64,000 nucleotides of DNA from Treponema sp. (GTDB lineage: Bacteria > Spirochaetota > Spirochaetia > Treponematales > Treponemataceae), in the NCBI GenBank assembly GCA_017940005.1, contig JAGAZO010000017.1, positions 186,001 to 250,000 on the forward strand, read 5' to 3'. This document shows, piece by piece, positions 7,731-16,319 of this stretch; position 1 is the first letter of the stretch; every line of letters starts with the position of its first letter. The notes below the pieces were generated by a model that saw only the letters and a program-made list of their open reading frames with translations, ran no database searches and was not told where the DNA came from. The translations under genes and the position numbers were made by a program.

Positions 7731-8791
7731 TTTATATCTTCCCAGTAAATCGGCTCACCCTGCGGGATTGTCCGTACCGCGATTTTTCCCGCTATCGTCT
7801 TTTCGAACTTTGGCGGTATCCCCAGCGCGGGGCGGAGTACGTCAATATCTTCAGGTCTGATTATTGAACCCTCTGCAATTTCATTTTTTGCACAAAGACC
7901 TCGCCGCTGAACAAAAACAGTTTCTGATTCTTCTTCAACGACCTGTTTAAATGAAGTTCCCAACGACTTTTCAAGCTCATGGATTGATTTCACCATAAAC
8001 TTGAACTCATCAGGTTCCATTGAATGGGGGTGGTCAGGTCCCTTGTCCTTTTTGTTGAGCGTAAAATGCTTCTCAATCACCCGCGCACCGAGCGCGACCG
8101 CCCCCAATGCAACAACCGAACCAGGCGCATGGTCAGAATACCCCGTGATGATGTTGTACATTTTCTGATATGATTCAATTACACGAATATTTGCGCTTTC
8201 CAATTTTGAAGGATAATTAGTGACGCACTGCATAAGCACCAGCTGATTATTCCCTGTCGCAAGAATGGTACGCACGGCCTCGTCAATCTCAGAAATCGTC
8301 GCATCGCCCGTCGCAAGCATCATGGGCTTTCCCTTTTTCGCTATGTACTCCAGCATAGAAAGCCATGTGATGTCGCCGGAGCCGAGCTTTATGAACGGCA
8401 CATCAAGCTCACAGCATAAATCTACCGCTTCTTTATCATACGGAGAAGTTGAAAAATCTATGCCGACTTTCTTGCAGTAATCGGAAATCTCTTTGTGCCA
8501 CTCGTGCGGAAATTCCACATCCTTAAACACATCGTACACAGAGCGTCCCCAGCTTCCGTGAACACCGTGCAGGGTCATTTTCTTGAATCCCGCGTCAGAA
8601 ACGATTTTTTCCGCAGTGAAAGTCTGGAACTTGGCGCAGTCCGCGCCGCACTCTTTCGCCATGTCTACCAGCCGCTTTGCCTTTTCAATGTTGCCATCAA
8701 AGTTAGCACCGATTTCTGCAATGATATAGGTCGGATGATTCAATCCGATTGTCTTATTGCCTATTTTTATCTCTTTTGGAAAAACAGTCAT
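7727..8791 (-). CDS. neuB: NeuB-family nonulosonic acid synthase
   Basis: A 354-residue PEP-dependent synthase that condenses an N-acylated amino-hexose with phosphoenolpyruvate to give a sialic, legionaminic or related nine-carbon acid. The TIM-barrel domain begins TYIIAEIGANFDGN and ADCAKFQTFTAEK; later come FIKLGSGDITW, CVTNYPSK, GYSDHAPGS and VIEKHFTLNKKDKGPDHPHS. The C-terminal SAF domain starts near RRGLCAKNEI and ends with QGEPIYWEDIK. Length and all landmark motifs are complete, in contrast to the decayed pseI at 1253-2190. GDITW and NKKDKGPDH resemble NeuB/LegI more than PseI (DRSIGGPD), although the first pathway gene is PseB-like, so the final sugar is uncertain. GGGAG precedes the ATG. 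Confidence 0.85.
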   Translation of the reverse strand: MTVFPKEIKIGNKTIGLNHPTYIIAEIGANFDGNIEKAKRLVDMAKECGADCAKFQTFTAEKIVSDAGFKKMTLHGVHGSWGRSVYDVFKDVEFPHEWHKEISDYCKKVGIDFSTSPYDKEAVDLCCELDVPFIKLGSGDITWLSMLEYIAKKGKPMMLATGDATISEIDEAVRTILATGNNQLVLMQCVTNYPSKLESANIRVIESYQKMYNIITGYSDHAPGSVVALGAVALGARVIEKHFTLNKKDKGPDHPHSMEPDEFKFMVKSIHELEKSLGTSFKQVVEEESETVFVQRRGLCAKNEIAEGSIIRPEDIDVLRPALGIPPKFEKTIAGKIAVRTIPQGEPIYWEDIK

Positions 8792-8809
8792 ATTTTACTC
8801 CCTAATAAA

Positions 8810-9997
8810 TTAGAACTCTTTTATCGTTCTTTCTAAAATCTCCGCTTGCTTTTCTGCTTCTGATAAATCCCAGTAATTTGTTTTTAGCTGAATCATTCTC
8901 GGCTGCAGGTATTCCGCGTTCGGGCACAATCCTTCCTCATATTTCTGCCAAACGCCCGCTGACCTTTGGACGGCGTTCTGAAAGTACGGCTCGTTATATG
9001 AAAGCTTCCATGCCGCATAGTAGCCGTCTCCACCGTTTTTCTGGAATAAATCTCTGAATTTATACCAGTCAGTTTCAGGCGTATCAGTTTTCAAAACCAT
9101 AGTATAAGCCCAGTACGAATTTGTACAATTTGCAGGTGTTTTTTGAGGAACAAGATAATCACAGCCTGCAATAACCTGCTCAAATATATTAGCAACCTTG
9201 ACGCGCTGATTAACAAGTTCCTCCGCTCGCTCCAGCTGCCCCAATGCGACCGCAGCCTGTAACTCTGACATTCTGTAGTTAAAGCCGAATGCTACATGGC
9301 GGGAATAGTTAGGGTCTTGTATGTCGTTGCGAGAGATTTTACCTTTTGTCGCGCTCACGCCCGCGTAACCGAGCGTATTGAACTGGCGGGCTTTGTTTGC
9401 CAAATCCACATCGCGACACGTGAGCATGCCGCCTTCTCCGCAGGTCAGGTGCTTGCTCGCCTGAAAGCTGAACGAGCCGAAGTCTCCGAACTGACCGACG
9501 ACTTTGCCGTTGTATGTTCCCAAGAAGCACTCCGCATTATCTTCAATAAGGTACAGATTATGCTTTTTACAGACTCCGAGAATTTTATCATAATCTGGCG
9601 GAAGTCCATAAAGAGAAACAGAAATAACTGCCTTTGTTTTCGATGTTATGACTTTTTCAATTGCTTCTGCACTGATATTGAAAGTTTCTTTGTCAACATC
9701 CGCATACACCGGGATTGAGCCGTTCTGCAGTACGGCAAGCGACGTGCTTGACATAGTTAATGGAGGAACAATAACCTCGTCCCCCGCACCAACGCCGAGC
9801 GCGGCAAGCGCAGTGTGCATGGTCGCCGTTCCGTTAATATGCCCGATTGCATAATCACAGCCGACCTTTTTTGCGTATTCCTTTTCCAGCAGATTGTTAT
9901 AGTAGCTGTTCTGGGAAGTGGCGAATTCCCTGCTTACGGCATCCAGCACATACTTTCGTTCCAAGTCGCTCATTCTTGCAATGGCATTATTTTGCAT
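8810..9997 (-). CDS. DegT/DnrJ/EryC1/StrS sugar aminotransferase
   Basis: A 395-residue PLP enzyme predicted to aminate a 4-keto nucleotide sugar, most probably the product of the adjacent PseB-like dehydratase. The PLP site is clear: GTATMHTALAALGVGAGDEV, Asp153 in IEDNAE and the Schiff-base Lys182 in SFSFQASKHLTCGEGG. FGFNYRMSELQAAVALGQL is the family's substrate-side motif. The start codon overlaps the end of the cytidylyltransferase gene by 11 bp, with AAGGAG upstream. It would fill the PseC/LegC position, but specificity cannot be read from the sequence. Confidence 0.85.
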   Translation of the reverse strand: MQNNAIARMSDLERKYVLDAVSREFATSQNSYYNNLLEKEYAKKVGCDYAIGHINGTATMHTALAALGVGAGDEVIVPPLTMSSTSLAVLQNGSIPVYADVDKETFNISAEAIEKVITSKTKAVISVSLYGLPPDYDKILGVCKKHNLYLIEDNAECFLGTYNGKVVGQFGDFGSFSFQASKHLTCGEGGMLTCRDVDLANKARQFNTLGYAGVSATKGKISRNDIQDPNYSRHVAFGFNYRMSELQAAVALGQLERAEELVNQRVKVANIFEQVIAGCDYLVPQKTPANCTNSYWAYTMVLKTDTPETDWYKFRDLFQKNGGDGYYAAWKLSYNEPYFQNAVQRSAGVWQKYEEGLCPNAEYLQPRMIQLKTNYWDLSEAEKQAEILERTIKEF

Positions 9998-10718
9998 ACA
10001 TTGCGCTCCTTTTTACACCTTTGTTTATGTCCATTAGTTCAGGTTCTTTCTCAAATAATGAAAGAATGCCATCCAAATAGAACATTTGCCCTTCTGGCGA
10101 TAACTTTTCGTAGATTTTCTCTGCAAGTTCAAAATCTTGTTCTGTATCTACAGTCAATCGAAGATGCGAAAAATCTTTTTTATAAGCAAAATTTGAGAGT
10201 TTGAATTTATCTGGATTGTGATAAAAGAACTGTGTCACATGCTCTTTTTCAAAATCTGTGGTCTCTGCCTCAAAAGCCTGTTTTATTGCATCATAAGTGA
10301 ACACTTCGGTATCCAATCCTTCGGGGAAAGACGGCGGACTGTTATTAAATGCAAAATCGACTGCTTCTGTTTTAAGCAGTTCAATTACACTGTCTATAAC
10401 TTTTGGGTCTTTAAAAGGATCGTCAGCTGTGACACGAACGATTATATCTGCTTTATATTCCGTGGCGGTATCGTAATAACGCTTCAGAATATTATTTTCA
10501 TCTCCGCGGAAGCATTTGACATTGTTCACCTTGCACCAGTCCGCGAGCGCATTATCAGTATCTTTCGTTGTAGTTGCAAGAATAACTGCATTGATTTTCT
10601 TGCAATATGAAAGGCGGTCTATAATATGCGCTATGAGCGGTTTCCCATTCAAGGGGCGGAGTACCTTCCCCGGCAATCTGGTCGAGCCGAGCCGTGCCTG
10701 TATTATCGCGACGGTCAT
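9987..10718 (-). CDS. SpsF-like cytidylyltransferase (CMP-sugar synthetase homologue)
   Basis: A protein of 243 residues starting MTVAIIQARLGSTRLPGKVL, the nucleotide-binding start of the SpsF / CMP-KDO synthetase-like family. VRVTADDPFKDP is the metal-binding segment, and PEGLDTEVFT and HLRLTVDTEQDFELA are typical. It probably activates the nine-carbon acid made by NeuB as a CMP-sugar, the PseF/NeuA step. I chose the ATG at 10718, 1 bp after the pseB-like stop, instead of the longer GTG frame from 10754, because the family motif begins there. Confidence 0.75.
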   Translation of the reverse strand: MTVAIIQARLGSTRLPGKVLRPLNGKPLIAHIIDRLSYCKKINAVILATTTKDTDNALADWCKVNNVKCFRGDENNILKRYYDTATEYKADIIVRVTADDPFKDPKVIDSVIELLKTEAVDFAFNNSPPSFPEGLDTEVFTYDAIKQAFEAETTDFEKEHVTQFFYHNPDKFKLSNFAYKKDFSHLRLTVDTEQDFELAEKIYEKLSPEGQMFYLDGILSLFEKEPELMDINKGVKRSAMYAK

Positions 10719-10719
10719 A

Positions 10720-11718
10720 TTAGATATTCCCCACCTTTGCGCGGTTCCTTTCAATCCACTCCTGTAGCTGCGGAATCGTCATCCATTCCGTGTTGTTGTC
10801 GCTCGTATAGCTGAATCCTTCCGGAACACGCTTACCGCCTTTTATCATCTTTTCAATCGTACCGAACTCGCAAATTTGCGGAAGAATTTTAAAGTGTTCG
10901 GGATATTCGTAGGTGTAAAAGGCATCCTCCTGACTTATCATCGCCTCGTGCAGTTTTTCACCAGGTCGGATTCCGATTTCAACCTGTTCCGCCTTATCGT
11001 CAACCGCCTTTGCAATGTCGCAGATATTCATTGAAGGAATCTTCTTCACATAGATTTCTCCGCCTTCCATGTCATCAAAGGCGTGCCACACCAGCTCAAC
11101 GCCCTGCTCAAGGCTAATCATAAAACGGGTCATGCGCTTGTCGGTAATCGTGAGTTTTCCAGTCTTTGCTGTTTCCATAAAGAACGGAATGACAGAGCCA
11201 CGGCTCCCCATTACATTTCCGTAGCGCACGACCGCAAACTTAGTGGACTTACCACCAGAGTAAGAATTTCCCGCAACAAAGATTTTATCTGAACAGAGCT
11301 TTGTCGCGCCATACAGATTCACGGGCTTGCAAGCCTTGTCGGTAGAGAGCGCAACAAGTTTTTTAACACCTTTATCAAGACAGGCATCGATAAGATTCAT
11401 TGCTCCATGAACATTCGTTTTAATACACTCAAATGGATTATACTCCGCCGTTGGAACTATTTTTGTCGCCGCCGCGTGCACCACGTAGTCCACGCCGTCC
11501 AGCGCGCGCATGAGCCGCTCCCTGTCGCGCACATCGCCAATAAAGAACCGCACCCGCTCGTCGCCCTGGAACTTCTTCGTCATGTTCCACTGCTTCATCT
11601 CGTCGCGTGAATAAATAATGATTTTTTTGGGATTATACTTTGCAAGAGTCATTGGAACAAATGTGTTACCGAAAGAACCTGTGCCACCAGTAATAAGAAT
11701 TATTGAATTTGAGAGCAT
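10720..11718 (-). CDS. pseB: UDP-GlcNAc 4,6-dehydratase (PseB-like)
   Basis: A 332-residue short-chain dehydrogenase/reductase of the UDP-GlcNAc inverting 4,6-dehydratase family, the first step of pseudaminic-acid-type pathways. It has the NAD(P) motif ITGGTGSFGNTFV, IIIYSRDEMKQW (typical of PseB), YVVHAAATKIVP, the catalytic STDKACKPVNLYGATK with Tyr and Lys, and VRYGNVMGSRGSVIPFF. It is the first enzyme gene after the NusG paralogue and its leader, and heads a run of tightly spaced or overlapping genes to about 4762. Recognisable PseG (hydrolase) and PseH (N-acetyltransferase) genes are absent from the window. Confidence 0.85.
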   Translation of the reverse strand: MLSNSIILITGGTGSFGNTFVPMTLAKYNPKKIIIYSRDEMKQWNMTKKFQGDERVRFFIGDVRDRERLMRALDGVDYVVHAAATKIVPTAEYNPFECIKTNVHGAMNLIDACLDKGVKKLVALSTDKACKPVNLYGATKLCSDKIFVAGNSYSGGKSTKFAVVRYGNVMGSRGSVIPFFMETAKTGKLTITDKRMTRFMISLEQGVELVWHAFDDMEGGEIYVKKIPSMNICDIAKAVDDKAEQVEIGIRPGEKLHEAMISQEDAFYTYEYPEHFKILPQICEFGTIEKMIKGGKRVPEGFSYTSDNNTEWMTIPQLQEWIERNRAKVGNI

Positions 11719-12234
11719 TAATATTCTCCTATATAATAGAAAAAGATAATATATTTTTTGGTACGAACTAGAGAATCTTAAAACAGTTTATAAATCAGTA
11801 CCTCTCATCCTTTCAGTACCTACTATAAATCCTCATAATAATACTTTTTTCCCATAGCTGCAGTTTTTCAAACTTTTTATTGCCTGCTTATTTCATTTAG
11901 TAAATGTGAATTAATAAAACTCGATTTAAATTATCAAGAAAACATTTTTATATTATTTTATGTGAAGATTTTTCATTTCTACCTAAAATTAGAGTGCAGT
12001 ATTTACATGAGGTGGTTTTCGCAAATATGTTTGAATTATTTTTAAAGACAACTATTCCATTGAAAGCACACTTTTTTGTACAGTTTTCTGGATATCTTTG
12101 TTCGCCACTCGGTATCCGTGCTTGAAACAAGCTCCGTGCCAAACAATGGTTGCCTTTAATGATTTTATAATATGCGAAGTATCATGCTTCGTCAAGCGTT
12201 CATATTATGAATGATTTAGAAAAAATAAAATTTT
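11719..12234 (-). promoter_or_regulatory. Long leader between NusG paralogue and pseB with hairpin elements
   Basis: About 515 bp without a credible gene. Near the upstream end lies a hairpin GCTTG-AAA-CAAGC (12120-12132) flanked on the RNA strand by two direct copies of GCACGGA, and a second hairpin CGAAG-N7-CTTCG (12175-12191). The rest is AT-rich. Such a leader after a NusG paralogue is the usual place for the RNA element that recruits a processive antiterminator (as for LoaP), but no known consensus can be checked by eye. Confidence 0.4.
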
Positions 12235-12750
12235 TTACACTTTTTGCACTTCTTGATACGTTAGCCCCACGAGACGGATTCCGTTCATAAGCTCTACTTC
12301 TATATTTACACGCTTGTTACGGCGATTTACAGCTGTAACTGTACCAGAGATTTCTTTGAAAGGACCGTCTAACAGCTGAATTCTATCGTTTACATCAAAA
12401 ACCACATTTACAATCGGAATTGTAGTTCCATATTTAAGTATCGTTCTTATAATGCCTAAATCTTTTTCATATAGGGCCCTGATGTCGTTATTTTGCGGAA
12501 GAAAACGAATAAATCCTTTTCCCCGCATTAATGGGAAAAAATTCTGAAAGTCTATTTCATCTGTTTCAATAAATACATAACCAGGAAATAGCGCATCATA
12601 ATACATTGTACCTTTTTTTAGGCGCATCTGTTTTTTGAGAAAGTACAACTTCCCTTTGAGACCACACTGGTCAGAATCAAGCATTTCTTGCATCTCTTTG
12701 ACATATGCTTCTTCAAGACCTGTTACAACCCATATACAATAAAACTTCAT
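12235..12750 (-). CDS. Specialised NusG paralogue (LoaP/UpxY-type antiterminator)
   Basis: A 171-residue protein with an N-terminal NGN domain (FYCIWVVTGLEEAYVKEMQ, then YYDALFPGYVFIETDE and KGFIRFLPQ) and a C-terminal KOW domain (DRIQLLDGPFKEISGTV). PGYVF is the NusG family signature. A core NusG normally sits next to rplK; this copy stands alone at the head of a polysaccharide/glycan operon, the setting of UpxY and LoaP proteins that bind paused RNA polymerase and let it read through terminators in long operons. It probably controls the pseB-to-glycosyltransferase transcript. Upstream a -10-like TATAAT on the minus strand (12853-12858) is possible, with a poor -35. Confidence 0.8.
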   Translation of the reverse strand: MKFYCIWVVTGLEEAYVKEMQEMLDSDQCGLKGKLYFLKKQMRLKKGTMYYDALFPGYVFIETDEIDFQNFFPLMRGKGFIRFLPQNNDIRALYEKDLGIIRTILKYGTTIPIVNVVFDVNDRIQLLDGPFKEISGTVTAVNRRNKRVNIEVELMNGIRLVGLTYQEVQKV

Positions 12751-13303
12751 TACCTCTACCTTATCAAGTTATAAGTGCGAAATTTCAATTTTAAGCCTTA
12801 CGGTACACAGACTATATGAAGTATCACTGACCTGCGAAACATGAACGGTAACATTATATCTCATTTCCACAGCTATATTACATCAAATAATACAAAATGT
12901 ACAGTTTGAAATATTGATTAAAATCTTTAACTTTGATTAGCGTATTTTATTTCGCTATAAATTATTCAATATATTAAGTCATGAACTGACATATCTCATT
13001 TTCGAGTTGTCCCCCCTCCTCTTTTTCAGCATATGAATAAGCACACATCCAATATTCCCCTTGTGATAATATTCTTTGCTGTGCAGGCAGACCGCGTCTT
13101 GCGGGGTTTCAGTACTGTTCCGCACAAATCGCGCGGAACAGTGTACCGTGCGGCGCTTTTTTCAAAAAGCGCCGCACGCCCCTCCAGCCGCTTGCGCATC
13201 AATGCGTTGCAATCTGACAGCACTATATGCCGTGTGACGACAAGCAACTGCTCGCAGCAGATACGCATGCCGCCGCTCACAATGCATTGCCGCACAGTAC
13301 CGT
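12751..13303. other. Intergenic boundary between AT-rich island and core chromosome, with two strong inverted repeats
   Basis: No credible gene. The left half is AT-rich and holds the probable promoter of the NusG paralogue. From about 13,020 the sequence becomes GC-rich. It contains TGTTCCGC-N9-GCGGAACA (13116-13140) and a 30-nt near-palindrome (13148-13177) made of GTGCGGCGC, T6, C, A5 and GCGCCGCAC. Neither is followed by a clean U-run on either strand, so simple intrinsic termination is not obvious. Confidence 0.55.
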
Positions 13304-14497
13304 TCACGCAAAAGCAGTGAGCACGCGTTTAAAAATCGCAAGCCCTTGAGCAATCTCTTCGTCGCTTATTGTAAGCGGCGGCAAAAAGCGAATAACGTCT
13401 GTGCCTGCAATAGATACACATAATCCCGCATCGAGACAAGCGCTTTCAACGTCAAATGGCTTGAGTGTTTTGCCTCCACGCGAAGATGTTGCAAGTTGTA
13501 CACCGCACATAAGCCCACGCCCGCGCACATCGTGTACAATAGGCATATGCCAGCTTATAATCTCATGCCGTATGCGCTCTCCTTTTTTGTTTATGTTTTC
13601 AAGAAACTCGCTCTCGGTAATCGTTTTTAAAACAACGCGTGCGGCACTGCATGCAAGCGGATTTCCTGCAAACGTTGACTGATGGTCGCCCGTAACAAAT
13701 ATGCCGTTTGCTCTTCCGCGAAACAAGCATGCGCCCATAGGAATGCCACCCGCAATCCCTTTTGCAAGCGTCACAACATCGGGCTCAAAGCCAAGCTGCT
13801 CGCTTGCCAAAAGCGTACCGCACCGTCCCATGCCTGTTTGCACTTCATCTGCCATAACGAGCGCGCCTGCATTTTTCGCAGCAGCTGCCGCAGCTCGTGC
13901 CCACTCTGAATCAACAAGATTCACACCGCCTTCACCTTGTACGCACTCAATAAGCAGTGCCGCTGTCGTGTCGTCAAACGCGCTTGCAAGCGCATCCCAA
14001 TCGTTTGCTTTGATTGTTTTAAAGCCTTCCACATATGGTGCAAAGTACGGCGGATGAAATTGCGTTTGTCCTGTTGCGGAAAGCGTTGCAAGCGTGCGCC
14101 CATGGAACGATTTTTCGAGCGTGCATATAACGCGCCGTTTTGCTCCGCCGTTCATGTAGCCGTATTTCCGCGCAAGTTTGATTGCAGCCTCATTTGCCTC
14201 TGCGCCGCTGTTTGCAAAGTAGGCACCGTCAAAACCTGTCGCTGCAAGAAGCTCGTCTGCATACGCCAGTCCCTCATCAGAAAAATAATAATTTGAAATA
14301 TGCAACTGCTTTTTTGCTTGTTGTTGCACTGTCTGTACAAGCGGTGCAAAATTGTGACCGAGCGAATTCACGCCTATCCCCGCGATAAAGTCAATGTAGC
14401 GTTTGCCATCTTTGTCAAAAAGCGTTGCGCCTTCACCGCGTACAAAAACAATATCAAAACTGCCATAATTATTAACAATCTTCTTTTTCATATTCAT
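13304..14497 (-). CDS. argD: Acetylornithine aminotransferase
   Basis: A 397-residue class III PLP aminotransferase converting N-acetylglutamate semialdehyde to N-acetylornithine in arginine synthesis. Landmarks: YIDFIAGIGVNSLGH, FANSGAEANEAAIKLAR at residues 95-110, FHGRT, DEVQTGMGRCG and Schiff-base Lys246 in LAKGIAGGIPMG. Length is normal. GGAG lies 5 nt before the first ATG. It agrees with argB and argJ at 34-36 kb, so the organism makes at least part of its own arginine, but the genes are not clustered. Confidence 0.85.
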   Translation of the reverse strand: MNMKKKIVNNYGSFDIVFVRGEGATLFDKDGKRYIDFIAGIGVNSLGHNFAPLVQTVQQQAKKQLHISNYYFSDEGLAYADELLAATGFDGAYFANSGAEANEAAIKLARKYGYMNGGAKRRVICTLEKSFHGRTLATLSATGQTQFHPPYFAPYVEGFKTIKANDWDALASAFDDTTAALLIECVQGEGGVNLVDSEWARAAAAAAKNAGALVMADEVQTGMGRCGTLLASEQLGFEPDVVTLAKGIAGGIPMGACLFRGRANGIFVTGDHQSTFAGNPLACSAARVVLKTITESEFLENINKKGERIRHEIISWHMPIVHDVRGRGLMCGVQLATSSRGGKTLKPFDVESACLDAGLCVSIAGTDVIRFLPPLTISDEEIAQGLAIFKRVLTAFA

Positions 14498-14681
14498 AAA
14501 AACTCCGCTATATCCCAGTGCATCACTTTATAGTATAGTAAATAAATGGTGTTTTGTCTGGGCTATTGAGAGAGAAAATCAGCGTATTGCTGTTTATTCG
14601 TACAGATAAGTTGCTGCTCTGACGCTTGTAGCACGGTCATTGATTCTCACATGCGCGCTATTCACAACGGGAAAAAATTTG

Positions 14682-14687
14682 TATAAT
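14682..14687 (+). promoter_or_regulatory. -10 element upstream of gatB
   Basis: TATAAT, about 60 bp before the gatB ATG. A possible -35 TTCACA lies 15 bp upstream. No other good promoter is visible in the divergent argD-gatB space. Confidence 0.4.
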
Positions 14688-14747
14688 AGAACATCTCTAA
14701 AGTTGTCGAGGTATGCCTGACAGCAATACAGAGTGTGAGATGACTGT

Positions 14748-16280
14748 ATGATTGACAAATACGAAGTAGTAATCGGCTGTGAAATTCACACACAGCTTAT
14801 CACAAAGACAAAGGCGTTTTGCGCGTGTGAAAATCGCTACGGCGGCATGCCCGACACGCGCGTGTGTCCGGTGTGTCTCGGATTGCCCGGCGCCATGCCG
14901 CGCGTCAGCAAGGGCTATGTGGAACTCGGCGCTGTTGCAGGCACAGCATTGAACTGTACTATTGCGCGCTTTACAAAGTTTGACCGCAAGCATTATTTTT
15001 ATCCTGACTTGGCAAAAGGCTATCAGATAACGCAGTACGACATGCCGCTGTGCACCGACGGCTTTGTGGATTTGCCGCTTGCGCATTATCCTGAAAACGA
15101 GCGGCCGGGAGGAACGGCATTTCGTCCGAACAATTTTACGGGGAAGCCGTGCGTCATCGACAACAAGTACCGCCGCGTGCGCATTGAGCGAATCCATCTT
15201 GAAGAGGACGTAGGCAAGTCGCTCCATCTTGAAGGCGCGCATTCATACATCGACTACAACCGCTGCGGCACGCCGCTCATCGAAATCGTAACGAAGCCGG
15301 ATATGACAAGCCCCGATGAAGCCGCTCTTTTTATGCAGACAGTGCAGGAAATCTTGCGGTACGTCAAAGTGACAAAGGGCAATCTTGAAGAGGGCAACAT
15401 GCGGTGCGATGCGAACATCAACTTGAACGTGTGGGAAAACGGCACGCTCTATCACACGCCTATTTCCGAAATCAAAAACTTAAACTCATTCCGCGCAATC
15501 CGCGACGCGTGTGCATACGAGGCGCAGCGACAGCTCAAAGAGTTTGAGACTGACCGCAAGGAGTTCAACGCCGGTTTTAAAGTGACTATGGGCTGGGACG
15601 AGGCGAACGGCGAGACGGTTGTTCAGCGCACAAAAAATTCGTTTGTCGATTACCGCTTTGTCGTGGAGCCAGACATAAAGCCGTTTTCTGTGAGCGAGGA
15701 GTTGATTGCACGCGCCGCGCACAATGTCGGCGAGCTTCCCGAAGCAAAGCGGCGGCGGTTTGTCGCGCAGTTTGCGCTTACAGATGCAGATGCAGAAACG
15801 CTCACGTCCACGCAAGAACTTTCGCTGTGGTTTGAAGAAGCGGCGCGCGGCGCAAAAAGTGCAAAGCGAGTTGCGAATCTCATTTTGACAGAACTGCTCG
15901 CCGTGCTCAACGAGAAGCAAAAGACAATCGACGACGTGGAGATTACGCCGCGCCACATCGCAGAGCTTGCAGACGCGCTTGAAGACGGCAGCATTACGAG
16001 CAAGCAGGGAAAAGCGGTGTTTGAAAAAATGCTTGCCACAAAAAAATTGCCGTCAGAAATCATAAAAGAAGAAGGCATGGAGCAAGTGAGTGACGCGGGT
16101 GCAATCGAAAAAATTGTCGATGCGGTGCTCGCTTCTAACGCGCAGGCAGTTAGCGATTTTAAAGGCGGCAAATCAAACGCGCTCGGCTACCTTATGGGGC
16201 AGGTGATGAAAGAGTCGCGTGGCACGGCGAATCCCAAACAGGCGACGGAACTGCTCACAAAAAAACTTGCGTCGCTGTAG
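14748..16280 (+). CDS. gatB: Aspartyl/glutamyl-tRNA(Asn/Gln) amidotransferase subunit B
   Basis: A 510-residue GatB, the kinase/tRNA-binding subunit of GatCAB that converts Glu-tRNA(Gln) (and Asp-tRNA(Asn)) to the amide. Family motifs are YEVVIGCEIHTQL at the start, RVCPVCLGLPG (Cys-x-x-Cys zinc site), KHYFYPDLAKGYQITQYD, SFVDYRFVVEPDIKPF, and the C-terminal YqeY-like domain ending GYLMGQVMKESRG. gatA and gatC are not in the window. The presence of asnS in the same window suggests the main use is Gln-tRNA formation. Confidence 0.92.
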   Translation: MIDKYEVVIGCEIHTQLITKTKAFCACENRYGGMPDTRVCPVCLGLPGAMPRVSKGYVELGAVAGTALNCTIARFTKFDRKHYFYPDLAKGYQITQYDMPLCTDGFVDLPLAHYPENERPGGTAFRPNNFTGKPCVIDNKYRRVRIERIHLEEDVGKSLHLEGAHSYIDYNRCGTPLIEIVTKPDMTSPDEAALFMQTVQEILRYVKVTKGNLEEGNMRCDANINLNVWENGTLYHTPISEIKNLNSFRAIRDACAYEAQRQLKEFETDRKEFNAGFKVTMGWDEANGETVVQRTKNSFVDYRFVVEPDIKPFSVSEELIARAAHNVGELPEAKRRRFVAQFALTDADAETLTSTQELSLWFEEAARGAKSAKRVANLILTELLAVLNEKQKTIDDVEITPRHIAELADALEDGSITSKQGKAVFEKMLATKKLPSEIIKEEGMEQVSDAGAIEKIVDAVLASNAQAVSDFKGGKSNALGYLMGQVMKESRGTANPKQATELLTKKLASL

Positions 16281-16304
16281 TGCGTAGAAACGCGCCGCAC
16301 TTTG

Positions 16305-16313
16305 TGCTATACT
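16305..16313 (+). promoter_or_regulatory. Extended -10 promoter placed for a leaderless transcript
   Basis: TGC followed by TATACT (16308-16313), an extended -10. Only 6 nt separate it from the ATG at 16320, and no Shine-Dalgarno is present, so transcription should start at or next to the A of the start codon. Confidence 0.5.
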
Positions 16314-16319
16314 ATATCA

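Noticed and set aside
12235-12750. Core nusG
   Set aside because: It is not beside secE or rplK, is divergent and leads a glycan operon, so a specialised paralogue is the better reading.
13026-13353. Several overlapping frames in the GC-rich segment upstream of argD's end
   Set aside because: They are created by inverted repeats, lie on both strands, have no ribosome-binding sites or family features, and overlap hairpins.
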